Below are positions 11,593 through 22,600 of a stretch of 64,000 bases of DNA, piece after piece. Every line of letters begins with the position of its first letter. Position 1 is the first letter of the stretch. The translations under genes and the position numbers were made by a program. This stretch comes from Diphasiastrum complanatum. Taxonomy: Eukaryota; Streptophyta; Lycopodiopsida; Lycopodiales; Lycopodiaceae. The notes below the pieces were generated by a model. The model was not told the origin of the DNA. It did not search any database and saw only the letters and a list, made by a program, of their open reading frames with translations. Location of the stretch: positions 28,359,410 through 28,423,409 of the forward strand of contig CM055107.1 in the NCBI GenBank assembly GCA_029204225.1. The letters are read 5' to 3'.

Positions 11593-12792
11593 TGTTGTAA
11601 AGCTACCTTTACAAGCTTTACTTCCGGCGCCATCGGCGCCAGCTATGTCCCCGGTGCCAATGGCGCCGGCCCCGCTCCCGGCGCCACTGTGACCAGAATC
11701 CAGCTGGCGCCAAGTTCCTATGGCTGAAAATCTTTGATCGGTTCTAGCGAAGTCCAGAGAGCTCAGATCGATGTGCAATCACCTCACACGATCTAGGCAT
11801 GATTAAAGGAAGCCTGGGGATCAATAAAATCTAGAGAGAGAGAAAAATCCTAGAGAGAGAAAAATGTGCTTTACCAGCTTGGGTAGAGTGCTTGGTATGA
11901 GAGGGGGTGCCAAATCACACCAATACTATAGGGGAGTGCGGGTTGCGACTCAAGGCGAGCTGCAACCAAGTCTCAGCCTCCCTTGCTGGAATGTTGTCAT
12001 GGCTCTCGCCTTGGCATGCTAGCGCCCCGGAGACTAGGGTCGGTCACACACTTGAAATGTAACCTTCTCAAATTTATCAATAAAGTGGGATTTTTCTCAA
12101 ACTGACTCTGATTACCTTCTGGGTTTCAGTGTTCGGTAAAAGCGCCAATTGTGAGGCCGCTTTCAAAATTTTTAACTTGGCACATAGCTGAGGGTCGTAT
12201 CCCGGGACGCCAGCGGTATGCCATCGGGACCATTCGGTCCGTGGCGCCAGCGGTATGCTGTCGGGACCATTTGGTCCAGGAACTGGTTGTTTCCATATCT
12301 GTCGCGGCCTGTGGTTCTGAGTATTCCTTGCATGAGCGTGAATGAGTTAAGCTGTTGGGGAACGGACTCTAACTTGTCGGCTGAGTTGGATGGCTTGCTT
12401 GGGTGGATGTTACCTGTTTATGGCTATCCAGTCTGGCGTGGTGCCAGGTTGGCTTCCAGCGCTCGTGACGAAGCTTTCAGTTGGTTAAGTCTGATGTAAG
12501 TCAGACCGCTTGCTTGGAATAAATGTTACTCTTTTGTAACGAAGCTTCGAGTTGGTTAAGTTTGATGTATGTCGGACGGCTTGCTTGGAGGGAAGTCACC
12601 CACACCGGGACCCCCGATCTGGCATGGTGCCACGTTGGATCTCAATGTTGGTTTTCGGAACTTCAAGTTGGTTAAGTCTGATCGTTGTTGGCGAGTTGGC
12701 TGTTTGTATGTCAAGTGGGTTTGGATGGCAAGAGTTGAAGGCTGGGAAGCTAAGTCGTGGTTCTTGGCTCCCTTTGGGATGCCTGCGCTACA
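11593..12792 (+). repeat. 3' LTR of element E
   Basis: Ends CA and is followed by CCCCC. Compared with the 5' LTR, its GGCGCC cluster differs (five copies at 11626-11711). It also has small deletions near 11845 and a short insertion near 12345. Confidence 0.92.
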
Positions 12793-12797
12793 CCCCC

Positions 12798-14330
12798 AAG
12801 ACAACTACAACTCTCAACTCTCAAACATAGCCACTCTTAAAATCCTCACTCACAAAAGTACTAACTCTTCACATCATCTCATTATTATTCAAGTATCATT
12901 GAGCTATTTCAAACAACTCACATTCCTTCTAACCAACCCACCAACATTGAACTCACCTCAAGAAATCAATCAAGCCAAAGTTTAGAATACACCTTATTAA
13001 TTATGGAGTTAACAACACAAGCAACAAACAGGCATGAGGGCACAAAGCAACCATTAACCTCCCACAAACCACATTGCAAGTGACTAGCATTGAGCAACTA
13101 ACATTCACAACAATTAGCCACAAAATGGAATTAACTTCAAAGCACACTCAAACAAGCAAGCAACTCCCAAAAGTGCCAACTCCTAAAAGTACTAACATAC
13201 AAATACTAACATGTGAAATACAAGGAGTTGGCTCCTTCTTATAGGAAAATCCAATGCATCCCCTTCACAATGCCATCTTGCCATTCTTCATGCCCTTCAA
13301 GCCCTCTTTGCCATTTGTCCCCAACCCATTTGATAGTACACCTAGTGGCCTCCATAAGAGAGCGGGGGAGTGGTGCATTCAAGGCTCTCTTCCAAAACTA
13401 GCCAAGATGCCATTTTTGTCAAAGGCTAGGGACGTCATTCAAGTTTCCCCTTTTGTACACCCTAGAAGCCCAAAATGTCAATGGCTAGTGGGTGTACCTC
13501 CCAATTTTTATAGCTTACAAGGTGTTTTGGCAATTATTATCCAGATTTTGGGTGAGGCCCTTTTTCAACCCCTATTTTTAGTAGGCGGCTTTCTTTTTTC
13601 TTTGAGTACCTGTGTTTTTGGCCTTTCTTCGATTTTTCAAGGGCCGTGCGCCTACTGCTCATTCGTTTGGGTTTTTGGTCTGTTGGGTAACCACTTGGCC
13701 CACACATTTCGTTAATTGCCCGTAAATTGACCAAACTTTGCCGTTAGGATTTTTGTGACTCTTTGACACTAAATCCATATTTCCCGGTCCCGTTTTTACT
13801 CGAAACTTTTTTTTTCGATTTTTTCTTATGTGGTTGCCTTTTTTGGCATTCATGACTAGGGCTCCCACGACAACACGGTTTCCCTGAAAAAGACACTGAG
13901 TGATCATATATTAGTAAAAATGGACTGAGTACATGGTGAGATTTTAGCACGGTTATACCGGCTATTTTTTTTTACAACTGGCCATTTTTTTTGAAAAGCC
14001 GTATAATATTTACCGACCATTTCTAAGACCGCAAAATTTGCTCTAGCCTCATTTAGGACGGGCTGGGACCCAATTCTAGGTGGACCGGCACTCTTGGCTC
14101 AGTCTTACAAAACTTGACCACAAAATATTTTTGACGATTTTTTCAAAAAGTCAATTTCTTACTTTTAAGTTGTGTCTAGCCACTTTAGGGGCAGGCTGGG
14201 ACCCAGACCTAAGGCAAATTTGTGCCGATTTTTCTCTAATAACCGGGCTTTACATGCCGGTTTTTTCAATTATTGCAAATTTAAACTTCAATAATAGCCC
14301 GATTTTTCCATGTGAAAATATCGGCTAACA
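12798..14330. other. Right interior and right end of element F, no gene seen
   Basis: Begins C/A-rich like the sequence left of element E, then becomes T-rich. Repeated phrases such as GGGCTGGGACCCA occur near 14060 and 14190, and CCGATTTTTC near 14220 and 14300. No protein family was recognised. Confidence 0.45.
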
Positions 14331-15771
14331 GTCTTCAAGGGTGATGATAGGAGAATCCTTTTGAAAATCTTTGAACTCGGCCTCCTCAAGGATGTATTCT
14401 TTATTCTCATGGAATATAACATCCCTACTCTCAATTGTAATTGAGGTAGAAGGAACATATATTCTGTAAGCCTTCTTGTTGGATGAATGTCCAACCATGA
14501 TCCCTTTGGTAGAATTAGGATCATCTCGTTTCCTTATTTCCAAGGATACATGAACAAAGCAAGCACATCCAAAAACTCTAAGGTGATCTACCTTAGGTTT
14601 CTTCTTAAACAAGACTTGTGTGATTTTGCAATAGCACAAGCCTCACAAGGCTTGAAATTTTTGGAAAGTGATCTTGGAAGGCCAATAGCCTTATCTTTCT
14701 TGACCATAGAAAATATAGACTTAAAGTTAGGATGCCCCAACCTTCTATGCCATAACTCCTTAGATAAAAGAACAACTTCACAAAAGTTTGCATTCTCAAA
14801 TGAATTCAACTTGGAAATTCCACCATATCTAGATCCATTAGCTAGGATCTCATCATTTTTCTTGATAAAGCAAGTATTGGAATTGAATTTTACATCACAA
14901 CCACTATCAAACAACTTTCCAACACTAATCAAGTTCTTTGTAAGCTTAGGAACAAAAGGAATATTGAAAAGTGAAAGAACTTTAGAAGAAGCAAGTTTCA
15001 ATAGAATGTTGCCAATTCCTTCAATAGAGCACTCATGATCATTTGCAGTACAATAGAGTCAAAAGACTCTTTTGAACAGCACATATGTGAAGAGGCTACA
15101 CTATCTATGTACCAAGCTCCATCTTTCTTAAAAGGTTATGAAGAAAAACTTGACACCATGAATGATCCTTTTCCATCACTTGCAACAAAATCTTCTTCAA
15201 TCTCTTTGGAGAGATTTGCTTGTTTGAGTTGGTTTTTCTTTTTGAAGCAATTGGAGGCATAGTGCCCCTTCTTGCCACAAAAGAAACACTTGACTTTCTT
15301 TTTCTTGGTCTTTGAAGTAGAAGGATGAGATCAGCCATCCTCTTTACCATTTTTGTCTCTCTCCTTGGCTTTGTCTTTGTTGAATGCTTGAGAAAACTGG
15401 TTCTTGTTCCTTCCTTTATGCTTGTCCTTGACAAAGAGGGCTTTGTCACTTCTAATATGCTCGAGTTTGTTCATCCTAGAAAGTTTATAACTTTCCTAGC
15501 TTCTTCAGAGATGAGAATTCCTTGGAGAGTTTCCAAATTGGGCAACTCCTTAATGGCAAAGGATTGAACAAGATTATCATAGTCATCTTTCAAGCCATTT
15601 AAAATGACTTGTACTAGCTCATCTTTGTTAATTGTAACACCAACACAAGAAAGCTCCCTATGAAGATCTTTTACTCTTAGAACATAGCTTGATGCACTCT
15701 CCTCACTTCTTTGAAAACTTTGGAAAATCTGATTCCTAAGAGTGAGTATTTTAGAAGTGTTCTTAGCTTCC
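14331..15771 (-). pseudogene. Copia B gag C-half, zinc knuckle, pre-integrase and integrase C-end (core deleted)
   Basis: Minus strand, right to left: gag helix region (15771-15471, MEAKNTSK to the SEEARKVIN end); a decayed zinc-knuckle stretch (about 15449-15105). Then the protease end and pre-integrase domain (15001-14588) with LWHRRLGHPNF and a CEACAIAKSHKS zinc-finger end. The integrase catalytic core expected here is missing. After SHKS the sequence passes within a few codons to the post-core KKKPKVDHLRVFGCACFVHV block (14639-14325), with a frame change. B therefore could not integrate by itself. The left end is the target duplication of element F. Confidence 0.85.
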
Positions 15772-16147
15772 ATTAGAGGAGATTTGAGCTCCAAAAAGAC
15801 CCTTTAAGAATTTGTGCAAGATGTCCTTTATATTATTAAAATATTATAACACTAATACTTTTGACTTGCCATAACTTTTTAATCATACCTCAAAAGCATG
15901 TCATGTAACATATCATTGAAAAGTCCTTGTTGAGTGCTTTCCAATGCACCAAACTCTGCTAAATTTGGACTTACCACTAAAAAGTTATGCCATTTTTAGT
16001 GTGGAATCAAAATGTGGACTCAAAAAAGTTACGTTACGTAGATTTCAAATATGAGTGTTTTGATTGGTCCATGTGTAAGAAAAATTTGAGAAAAAATATA
16101 AAAAAATCTTTACAAAGGGTCTTTTTTGGATTTAGAACTCCTCTAAT
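15772..16147. mobile_element. 376-bp MITE with about 45-bp inverted ends, in copia B gag
   Basis: The left end reads ATTAGAGGAG, then a variable stretch, then CCAAAAAGACCCTTT. The right end is its inverse (AAAGGGTCTTTTTTGG ... CTCCTCTAAT). The insertion splits the gag helix region between KSIY and EAKNTS in the gag frame. The interior is non-coding and AT-rich. The target duplication is short (2-3 bp, probably AT) and not certain, so the superfamily is open. Confidence 0.8.
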
Positions 16148-16437
16148 GATAGATGGACTTAAGTGCATCCCAAGCATCTTTGGCAGTGGTGCAAGATCCT
16201 ATTTCTCTCAGAATTTCATTAGATACATTCATCTTAATGAAATGTAGAGCCATTCTAGCTCTCTTCTTGTACTTTGGTATTCAAGTTGTGCTTGAGGCTC
16301 CTCCTCAATACCAAAAGTACTATGTCCATAACATCCTGGAGTATCAAAATAGACTCCATTCTAACCTTCCAAATTGAGTAATTAGAGGTACTTAGTCTTT
16401 CACTTGCTTCTAGGAGATATCCTCCCACAGATGCCAT
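16148..16437 (-). pseudogene. Copia B gag N-terminus
   Basis: ATG on the minus strand at 16437 (MASVGGYLLEASERL, then YSIWKVRMESI), the same start as copia A gag. The frame shifts near 16270, after which the other frame continues with KDAWDALKSIY up to the MITE at 16147. Confidence 0.85.
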
Positions 16438-17183
16438 ATTGTGAAGACTTCTTAGTTATTGGACAAATATATGTTTGAGCTTGTTCCAATCAAACTTGAT
16501 GTTGCTACTCTCTTTCACTATAGGTATTTTCAAGGATATGCTACCTTCCTATGTGAAAAACTTGCAACTGTATTTGAGATAGGTCTCAAATATTCCTCAA
16601 AACAAGATAATCTAGATCAGACACTCAAAATGGATTGAGACACTTAGACAAGTTTGAATTCTACTTAGATGCTCCAAAAGAAAACACTAATGATTCTCAA
16701 AAGGCTCAAATGTGTTCAATAACATCAAACTTAGTCTTGATCTTCAGTTTCTTGTGTAAAATACTCAAAACAATGGATTAACAATCAAGCAATATTGAAT
16801 CAAATGAAAAAGTGGTCACTCGGATTTTGGACCTCTCCCTACCCGCTTTAAGAGCTTATAACTCTTGATAGGCACATCAGATTGATTTGAGATCAATTTT
16901 TATGGAAAGTACACTTTAATAAGCTTTCCATCAAGCTATTACACCACTATCTTTGGACCAAATAGCAAGAAAATAGAAGGGACTGAAAACCTTTGATTTT
17001 CACACATGTGGAATTCCAGAACTCCATACAATCTCTATTTTGACCTGAAAAATCAGTTTCTATCCACTTTGATCCAAACACTTTTCAGAGAAAGGTAAAG
17101 AAAAGTGAATAACTGTTTTTTTGCTTGAATTACCTCTCAGATTCTTGAACAATCAGAGATATTAGCATGCAAAGCTTAATTTG
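16438..17183 (-). other. Leader of copia B, non-coding
   Basis: About 750 bp between the primer site and gag on the minus strand, no reading frame of note. Confidence 0.6.
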
Positions 17184-17195
17184 GGTCTGATACCA
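17184..17195 (-). promoter_or_regulatory. Primer-binding site of copia B
   Basis: On the minus strand TGGTATCAGACC directly follows the CA end of the LTR (LTR begins at 17196 on the plus strand). One mismatch to the initiator-Met site. Confidence 0.85.
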
Positions 17196-18036
17196 TGACA
17201 AAATTTTCAGAATATTCACACATGTGAGAATGATTCACAAAGGTGATTGATCTTATTAAGCTTTATGATTAGCACAAAAAATTGATTCTAGATTGACTAG
17301 CGAGATCTAGTACAGATTTTAATGGCTTAACCACAATCTAGCATGCTAGGAATCAGAGAATGATAGCTTTGATTACAAGAGAGCAAAATTACAAAAATTT
17401 AGTGTATGAGCATAAGCCTCAACACGAGTTAGAGAGAGAAAGAGAGAGATATTCAAGAAAATAATGGTGTTGTTCTAGGCATGGAATAGCTTCAAAGTTT
17501 GGTTCTTCATCAAAGATTATGAGAGTAGCTACACATATTTATGGAGTTTGAGGTAGCTTGAGGTAGAACCACATCCATCCACCTTTCAATCACAACTAAA
17601 GTGAAAACTAGAGTCTAAGCGACATTTGTCACATCTCATGCATGCATTTCTACCTACTTTGCCCAAGTGGCATTTTTCTATCTAAAATTCTACAATCCAT
17701 CATGCATGTGTCCATTTCACTTTGTGATATGCCACGAGTCTCTACAAGCATATTAATGCCATTTCTAAGTCTACGAACCAACGGGGTTGTCTTGGTTGGT
17801 TAGCTTGACATCCAAAGTTTCTTTGATCTCAGGTTCGAGCCTCCCCTTGGAAACCAAGAAGCATTTCTAAGTCTACAATCTATATGCAAGTTGTATTCTA
17901 CCAACTAGACTTATGAAACCCATATAGCTCGAGTTCCATCTAGGCCAAATTTGGCATTTACATTTTGAAACAACATACTTGCATAGTAAAAGTTTTGTAG
18001 CAAGCCTAAAGTCAAGATAGATGATTTCTATTTTCA
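17196..18036 (-). repeat. 5' LTR of copia B
   Basis: Pairs with 3606-4359. It is longer because it carries the SINE-like insert with its target duplication and keeps about 36 bp near its TG end that the left copy lost. Confidence 0.85.
17775..17862 (+). mobile_element. 88-bp tRNA-derived SINE-like insert in the LTR of copia B
   Basis: Flanked by ATTTCTAAGTCTAC on both sides (17761-17774 and 17863-17876), which the other LTR has once (about 4190). The insert has a D-arm-like TTGGTTGGTTAGCTT and, about 40 bp later, GGTTCGAGCC matching a pol III B box. No poly-A tail. Strand follows the box order. Confidence 0.75.
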
Positions 18037-18165
18037 ACAATCTTTGATGGCATCTACATCCACTCCCACAAGAAAAAGCAATTCAAAGGACACTTGGTGG
18101 ATTGATAGTGGGGCTAGCTCCCACATGACTTTCCAAAAGGACACATTCTCAACCGCATGTGGACA
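18037..18165 (+). pseudogene. Copia A protease start, right fragment
   Basis: Continuation of copia A after the B insertion: MASTSTPTRKSN, then WWIDSGASSHM with the aspartic protease DSG triad, ending at a stop about 25 codons later. Just beyond it the sequence joins copia C on the opposite strand. Confidence 0.8.
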
Positions 18166-19643
18166 CAAAGATTTCCAAAGCAAATGATGTTTCATCTTTT
18201 ATGACTCTATTCAATCTATTACAAAAATAGTTATCCAATGAAATTGCTTTATCAACAACAAATGTAGATTTCAAAGCATCCCATTTCATTGTCTTGTCAT
18301 ACAAAGTAATAAACACCATGGATCTTAAAGGTAAGAAACAAGTCACCTCATGTCTACTAATACTTTCCAAAAAGTATTCAAAGATAGTAGACTCTCCAAT
18401 GCTCACCACCCTTGCAAGATGCACACTTGAATGGACAATTTGCATGCAATTTGATGACTCGGCCATTGTCATTGAGGACTCCCTTGGAACTCTCATGCTT
18501 TGAGGCTGATCCTCAAGATCTTCCTCCTTTTGATGCTCCTCCTTAATGCAAGCAAGATCACACTTTTCCAAGATCTCCTCTTGAGTGATCTCCTCCTTCG
18601 CCAAGCTCATTCTTTCAAAAGCAACACTAGCTTCCAACTTAAACAATCTTCCATGTTTAAATCCCTTTGCAATGCAAACATCATTCTTCAAGATGAAGCA
18701 AACACCATGCTTAAAGTGGACATCCAAACCACTCTCTAAGAGTAGACCAACACTAAGCATATTCTTGGTGATTGATGGTACATAAAGGACATTTTCTAGA
18801 TCCATGCATTTTGAGGATTCTAGATACAAAGAAATGGTGCCAACACCATCTATCCTACACTCTTCATCATTTGTAGTAAAGACAAACTTTTTAGCATCAT
18901 TGAATGAGTGTAAGGTTGAGAAAAAGTCCTTTTCACAAGACATGTGGGAGCTAGCCCCACTGTCGATCCACCAATTGTCTCTTGAATTGCTATTGCTTGT
19001 TGGTGAGGATGTAGATGCCATCAAGAATACATCTACTTCATCCTCCTCCTCCTTTGCAAGGTTTCCTTGTTTGTCCTCCTCCACTTGTGCTCTTAGCCTC
19101 TTGTAGCATTCAGATGCATAATGCCCCTTCCTTCCACAAAAGAAGCATTTCTGCTTTGACTTGTCCTTTGAGCTTGATGCATCATCCTCTTCTTTGGCCT
19201 CCTTTGGATGCTTCTTCTTTCCATTGGTCTTCTTTTTGCCCTTGAATGAGAAATTGGCTTTCTCATTACCATCCTGCAACGACAAGGAACTCATCCTAGA
19301 TTTTGCATGGAGCATCCTACACTCTTCAGCCACTAATACACTATGAAGTTTTTCTATAGTTGGCAAAGTGTCTTGGATGGCAAAACTTTGGACCAAATTT
19401 GCAAAGTCATCTCCTAGACCATTAAGGACAATTTGTACAAGCTCTTCATCATGAATCTTCTCTCCAATGGAAGCGAACTCCCTATTTAGAGACTTGATTT
19501 TGAGTACATAATCCTGTGCACTCTCCTCACTTCTTCTCATGCTTTGCAAAATTTGATTTCTAAGCATAAGAACTCTAGAAGTGTTGCTAGACTCATAGAT
19601 TGATTTTAAAGACTCCCAAGCCTCTTTAGCACTAAATGTGATG
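18149..19643 (-). CDS. Copia C gag-protease fused to an unfamiliar C-terminal region
   Basis: Minus-strand open frame of 472 codons from Met 19567, open further upstream to 19643, where gag homology stops (5' truncated). Order: gag helices (1-90), Lys-rich stretch, CCHC knuckle CFFCGRKGHYASEC (141-154), protease DSGASSHM (202-209), then the sheet region with LYVPSITKNMLSVG. The usual pre-integrase and integrase do not follow. Instead come an acidic stretch (320-357) and about 110 residues (360-470) I cannot assign to pol. Residues 385-436 have a beta-alpha-beta-beta-alpha spacing with MVFITLYD, resembling an RNA-recognition motif of the MEI2/TEL type; this is weak. No stop or frameshift, unlike its relatives A and B. 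Confidence 0.75.
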
Positions 19644-22600
19644 CGACATCCCGTGTTGGAAGCCCATAAAACTCAGCATTGAAAGAAACCTAGGTGCAAT
19701 TGTGGTGGTTGATAATATAGCGTGAAACAACACTCCAATGGAATCAGCCATTGCAGGCCCATTGCAGCAAGGTCAGCCTAGGGCAGGCATTTTTTGAGAT
19801 AGTTGTTTAGCATGGAAAGTGTGCTGAATTTTCCTCCCTTATTAGAGCAGTTCCCACCAGAGAATGAGTTCCAGACCATCGAGCATTCTCTCAGGGTAGA
19901 GCAATTTGTGTATCAATTTACTTTCCCAATATTTTGCGTCCCACGCAACCAGATGTTTCAGCACAATTCTTTGAAAAAAAGTCAAAAGCTGAAATGCCTC
20001 TAGCGAATGGGAAAACCTATTCTCTCATAAAGAGGGAATCTCAGGACTCAAGTATCCGGATTTCATGCATCCACATAGAGGAGCTTTCCCGGGGAGCTGC
20101 TGCTTTGGAGGTGCTCTAGCAAAATCAGTGGAGATAATGGGATGAGAAGGGACATTGGAAGTTGGGACCTGATTTTAGGAGCCTGAAGCAAGCTCTGAAG
20201 CCACTACTCATCAAAAGAAGGATTTGAGGACAAATTCCATGATTCCTGTCCATGGGGAAGTGCTTGTAGCGGTATACACTAAACCAAGTCACTTCATTGA
20301 ATATCATTGTGGTCCAAGTCCTTGGCTTCACCAAATGTCTTATTTTTTTGACAAACATTCAATTTTTTGATCACAACTAAGCAATTTAAAATAAATTGAG
20401 AAGTGCAATTAATTGGAAAAACCAGGTAAAGCTAACATCTTAGTAGTTAAAGAAAGATCAACTGCAATGAATGGATTGTCTTGTGGTATCATTAGAACGC
20501 AGAACTAGCTCAGTCCATGTCCACATAATCCACATGAAAAGTTTGAATACCTTCACACAACTATTCATCGGATGACCCATTAAAACATGTGCTATACTCC
20601 CTTGTTCGTTCTATCTAGCTTTATGCTTGGCTCCCGTTGATCTTTCTTTATAGTCATAGTTGCCACAATCTCTCTCTTGGCCCTTCAAATCACTGTTTGG
20701 TGTTTACCTTTGAAGCTTTAGTTTGGATCCCTACTGAACATTTATGCTGCCATAACCTTTTCCATCAAACTCCCTTGTTATTTGTAGCCAATATTGTGCT
20801 TTGTTTGAGGCTCTTCTCATCTATCATAATGAGTATTCTTGAAAGTCAAATTCTGATAACCAAACAAACGAAACATAGAAAAGTGGAATCATTTTCAAAG
20901 TCAGAATATTCTATAATATATCTAATATATAGACATGCAATTAAAGATCAACATATTAAAGGTAAACAAAATAAGACAATGCCAATCGGTTTTCATTTTT
21001 TACATTCCTTATATTAAACATGTTGACTATTACCAAACAAACAATGACATAGATGGTTTGATTCATTTGACTCACAATTCTATAATGCATTGAATAAAAA
21101 ATGTACCAAAATGCAATACATCTAATATTAATTTTCAGCCATAAATATTGGAAATAAGTATTTTTTAAGAGATCATTTCAAATAAGGAATTCATTGTGAA
21201 GTGCACATGGTCTTCAAATATCTCATAAACACACGTCCTTCTACATAAGTCATAAATGTTATAGAATTTGATATAAACCTACGTAAATACTAGATATGCT
21301 CATGCTTATTCTTATTATTTCTATGTAATAATAAGACACCATACGATCTACGAAGAAAAACACTTTTAAAGGAGGATTCAATTCTTGAATAAAAATTCAC
21401 AACCATCAACCATTGTGAAGAAACAAGGTCATAGAAAAGTCACATTGCTTTGTGAAATTAATAATCTCCTATGGTAGATGGTTTATTAAATAAAGAAGAC
21501 AAACACTTACAAATCAACATACTTCCAAAGTTGTAATCTAGTTTGACAAATGACGTACATATTCTACTACTTCAGTTGCTCCAAAGTCACATGGTTTGAT
21601 TGAATGGTTTCATGCATTGGATTGGAGAAAGAACAATAATGATCTTTTTTTTTTGCTCTTTTGCATTCTTATATTAGATATGTATACTCAATATCATTCA
21701 ATCATATGAGTGGTTTAATGCATTACAGTCACAATAATTGGATAACCAATGTAGCAACAATCAATGCATTTGATAGTGATTTTAGATCATGAAAATTGGA
21801 AGCAAGTTGTCCTTTAATAAATTGATTCTAAATGAAGAGTACTCTTCGGAGTGCAAATGTTTTTTTTTTCCTGCACTAATGCCAAGAACATAGATACATT
21901 TTTTATGGTTCTTGGAATAATCATTAGTTTGTGACTAATTATATGAGTAAACTTACTATAAGTTATAACTAAAACTAATCAAGGTCTATCACCAACATAA
22001 CACAAACACGTCCACACTCTTGCATGTATACAATGACAAATAAATAGGTCCATTTTCAGTAGTTTGGACTTCAATATTTTTTAGCTAACTTCTTCTTCTT
22101 GTTAACCATGTCTCCACATCTTTCTTTTTTCCAGATTATGTAAACTTTGAGCTTTGCTCCTCACTAGATGACCAAACAATCATTCATACATAGAATTAAC
22201 AAGTTTATACATCATCTTTTTGATTTTTTGCTATCAACAACGTGTTTTTGATTTCTTAGTGTCTCCAACAGTTTCTTACCTACAAGCTTTGTATGTAGTT
22301 GCATCTCCATCATCTTTAAATAGAACGTAATCTTCAATTTCTCTTGCAACATAAAAGTCGAGAACGTAGTAGTACCTAATGGATTAGATAAAAAGGAACA
22401 ATTTACAAAATTAGAAGGTACATAATGACAACCATAATATCATGTTTCAACATCTCAGAACATGACAAATTGACTCCCTTATGGCAGCGTTTGAAGCACT
22501 TTGCCTCCATTTGTTCTCCTAATGCGATGACATTTGTTTTGGGACTTTGACTAACCTTTTTCGGTATCTTTTAGCGGTCCTAGTTTTAGGCCCAAATCAT

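Larger units (their letters stand above)
7813..12792 (+). mobile_element. Element E, complete non-autonomous LTR retrotransposon (LARD-like)
   Basis: LTRs at 7813-9003 (1,191 bp) and 11593-12792 (1,200 bp), both TG...CA, near-identical apart from small indels. Primer site TGGTATCAGAGC at 9006-9017, purine tract AAAAGTGGGGTGGA at 11579-11592, and an exact 5-bp CCCCC duplication. The 2.6-kb interior has no gag, protease, integrase or RT; it consists of hairpin units (9094-9479), a 252-bp tandem duplication (9769-10260) and a diverged pair near 10660-10990. It must depend on proteins from another element. The GC-rich composition differs from F around it, and LTR similarity marks it as the youngest insertion of this nest. 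Confidence 0.92.
6089..14330. mobile_element. Element F, unclassified insertion with 5-bp target duplication
   Basis: An 8.24-kb insertion into copia B pol. It starts TGTTAGGGCC and ends GGCTAACA, and is flanked by GTCTT on both sides (6084-6088 and 14331-14335). Removing it with one duplication copy restores the copia linker frame (ITLED|YHGEM). The ends form a short inverted repeat (TGTTAG, then looser similarity over about 23 bp). No long direct repeats, primer site or coding region were found in its own 3.3 kb, which flanks element E. TG...CA ends and a 5-bp duplication suggest an LTR element, but without visible LTRs a TIR element with TGT...ACA ends is also possible. Confidence 0.7.
3606..18036 (-). 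mobile_element. Ty1/copia element B, full length, nested inside copia A
   Basis: Minus-strand copia with LTRs at both ends (3606-4359 and 17196-18036), primer site next to the right LTR, purine tract next to the left LTR, and gag-protease-integrase-RT-RNase H in order on the minus strand. It interrupts copia A between gag and protease. The flanks ACGAA (3601-3605) and ACAA (18037-18040) look like a target duplication that lost one base; removing the element joins A in frame. Inside B lie element F (6089-14330), a MITE (15772-16147) and a SINE-like insert (17775-17862). The coding region has stops and frameshifts and lacks the integrase core. Confidence 0.85.
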
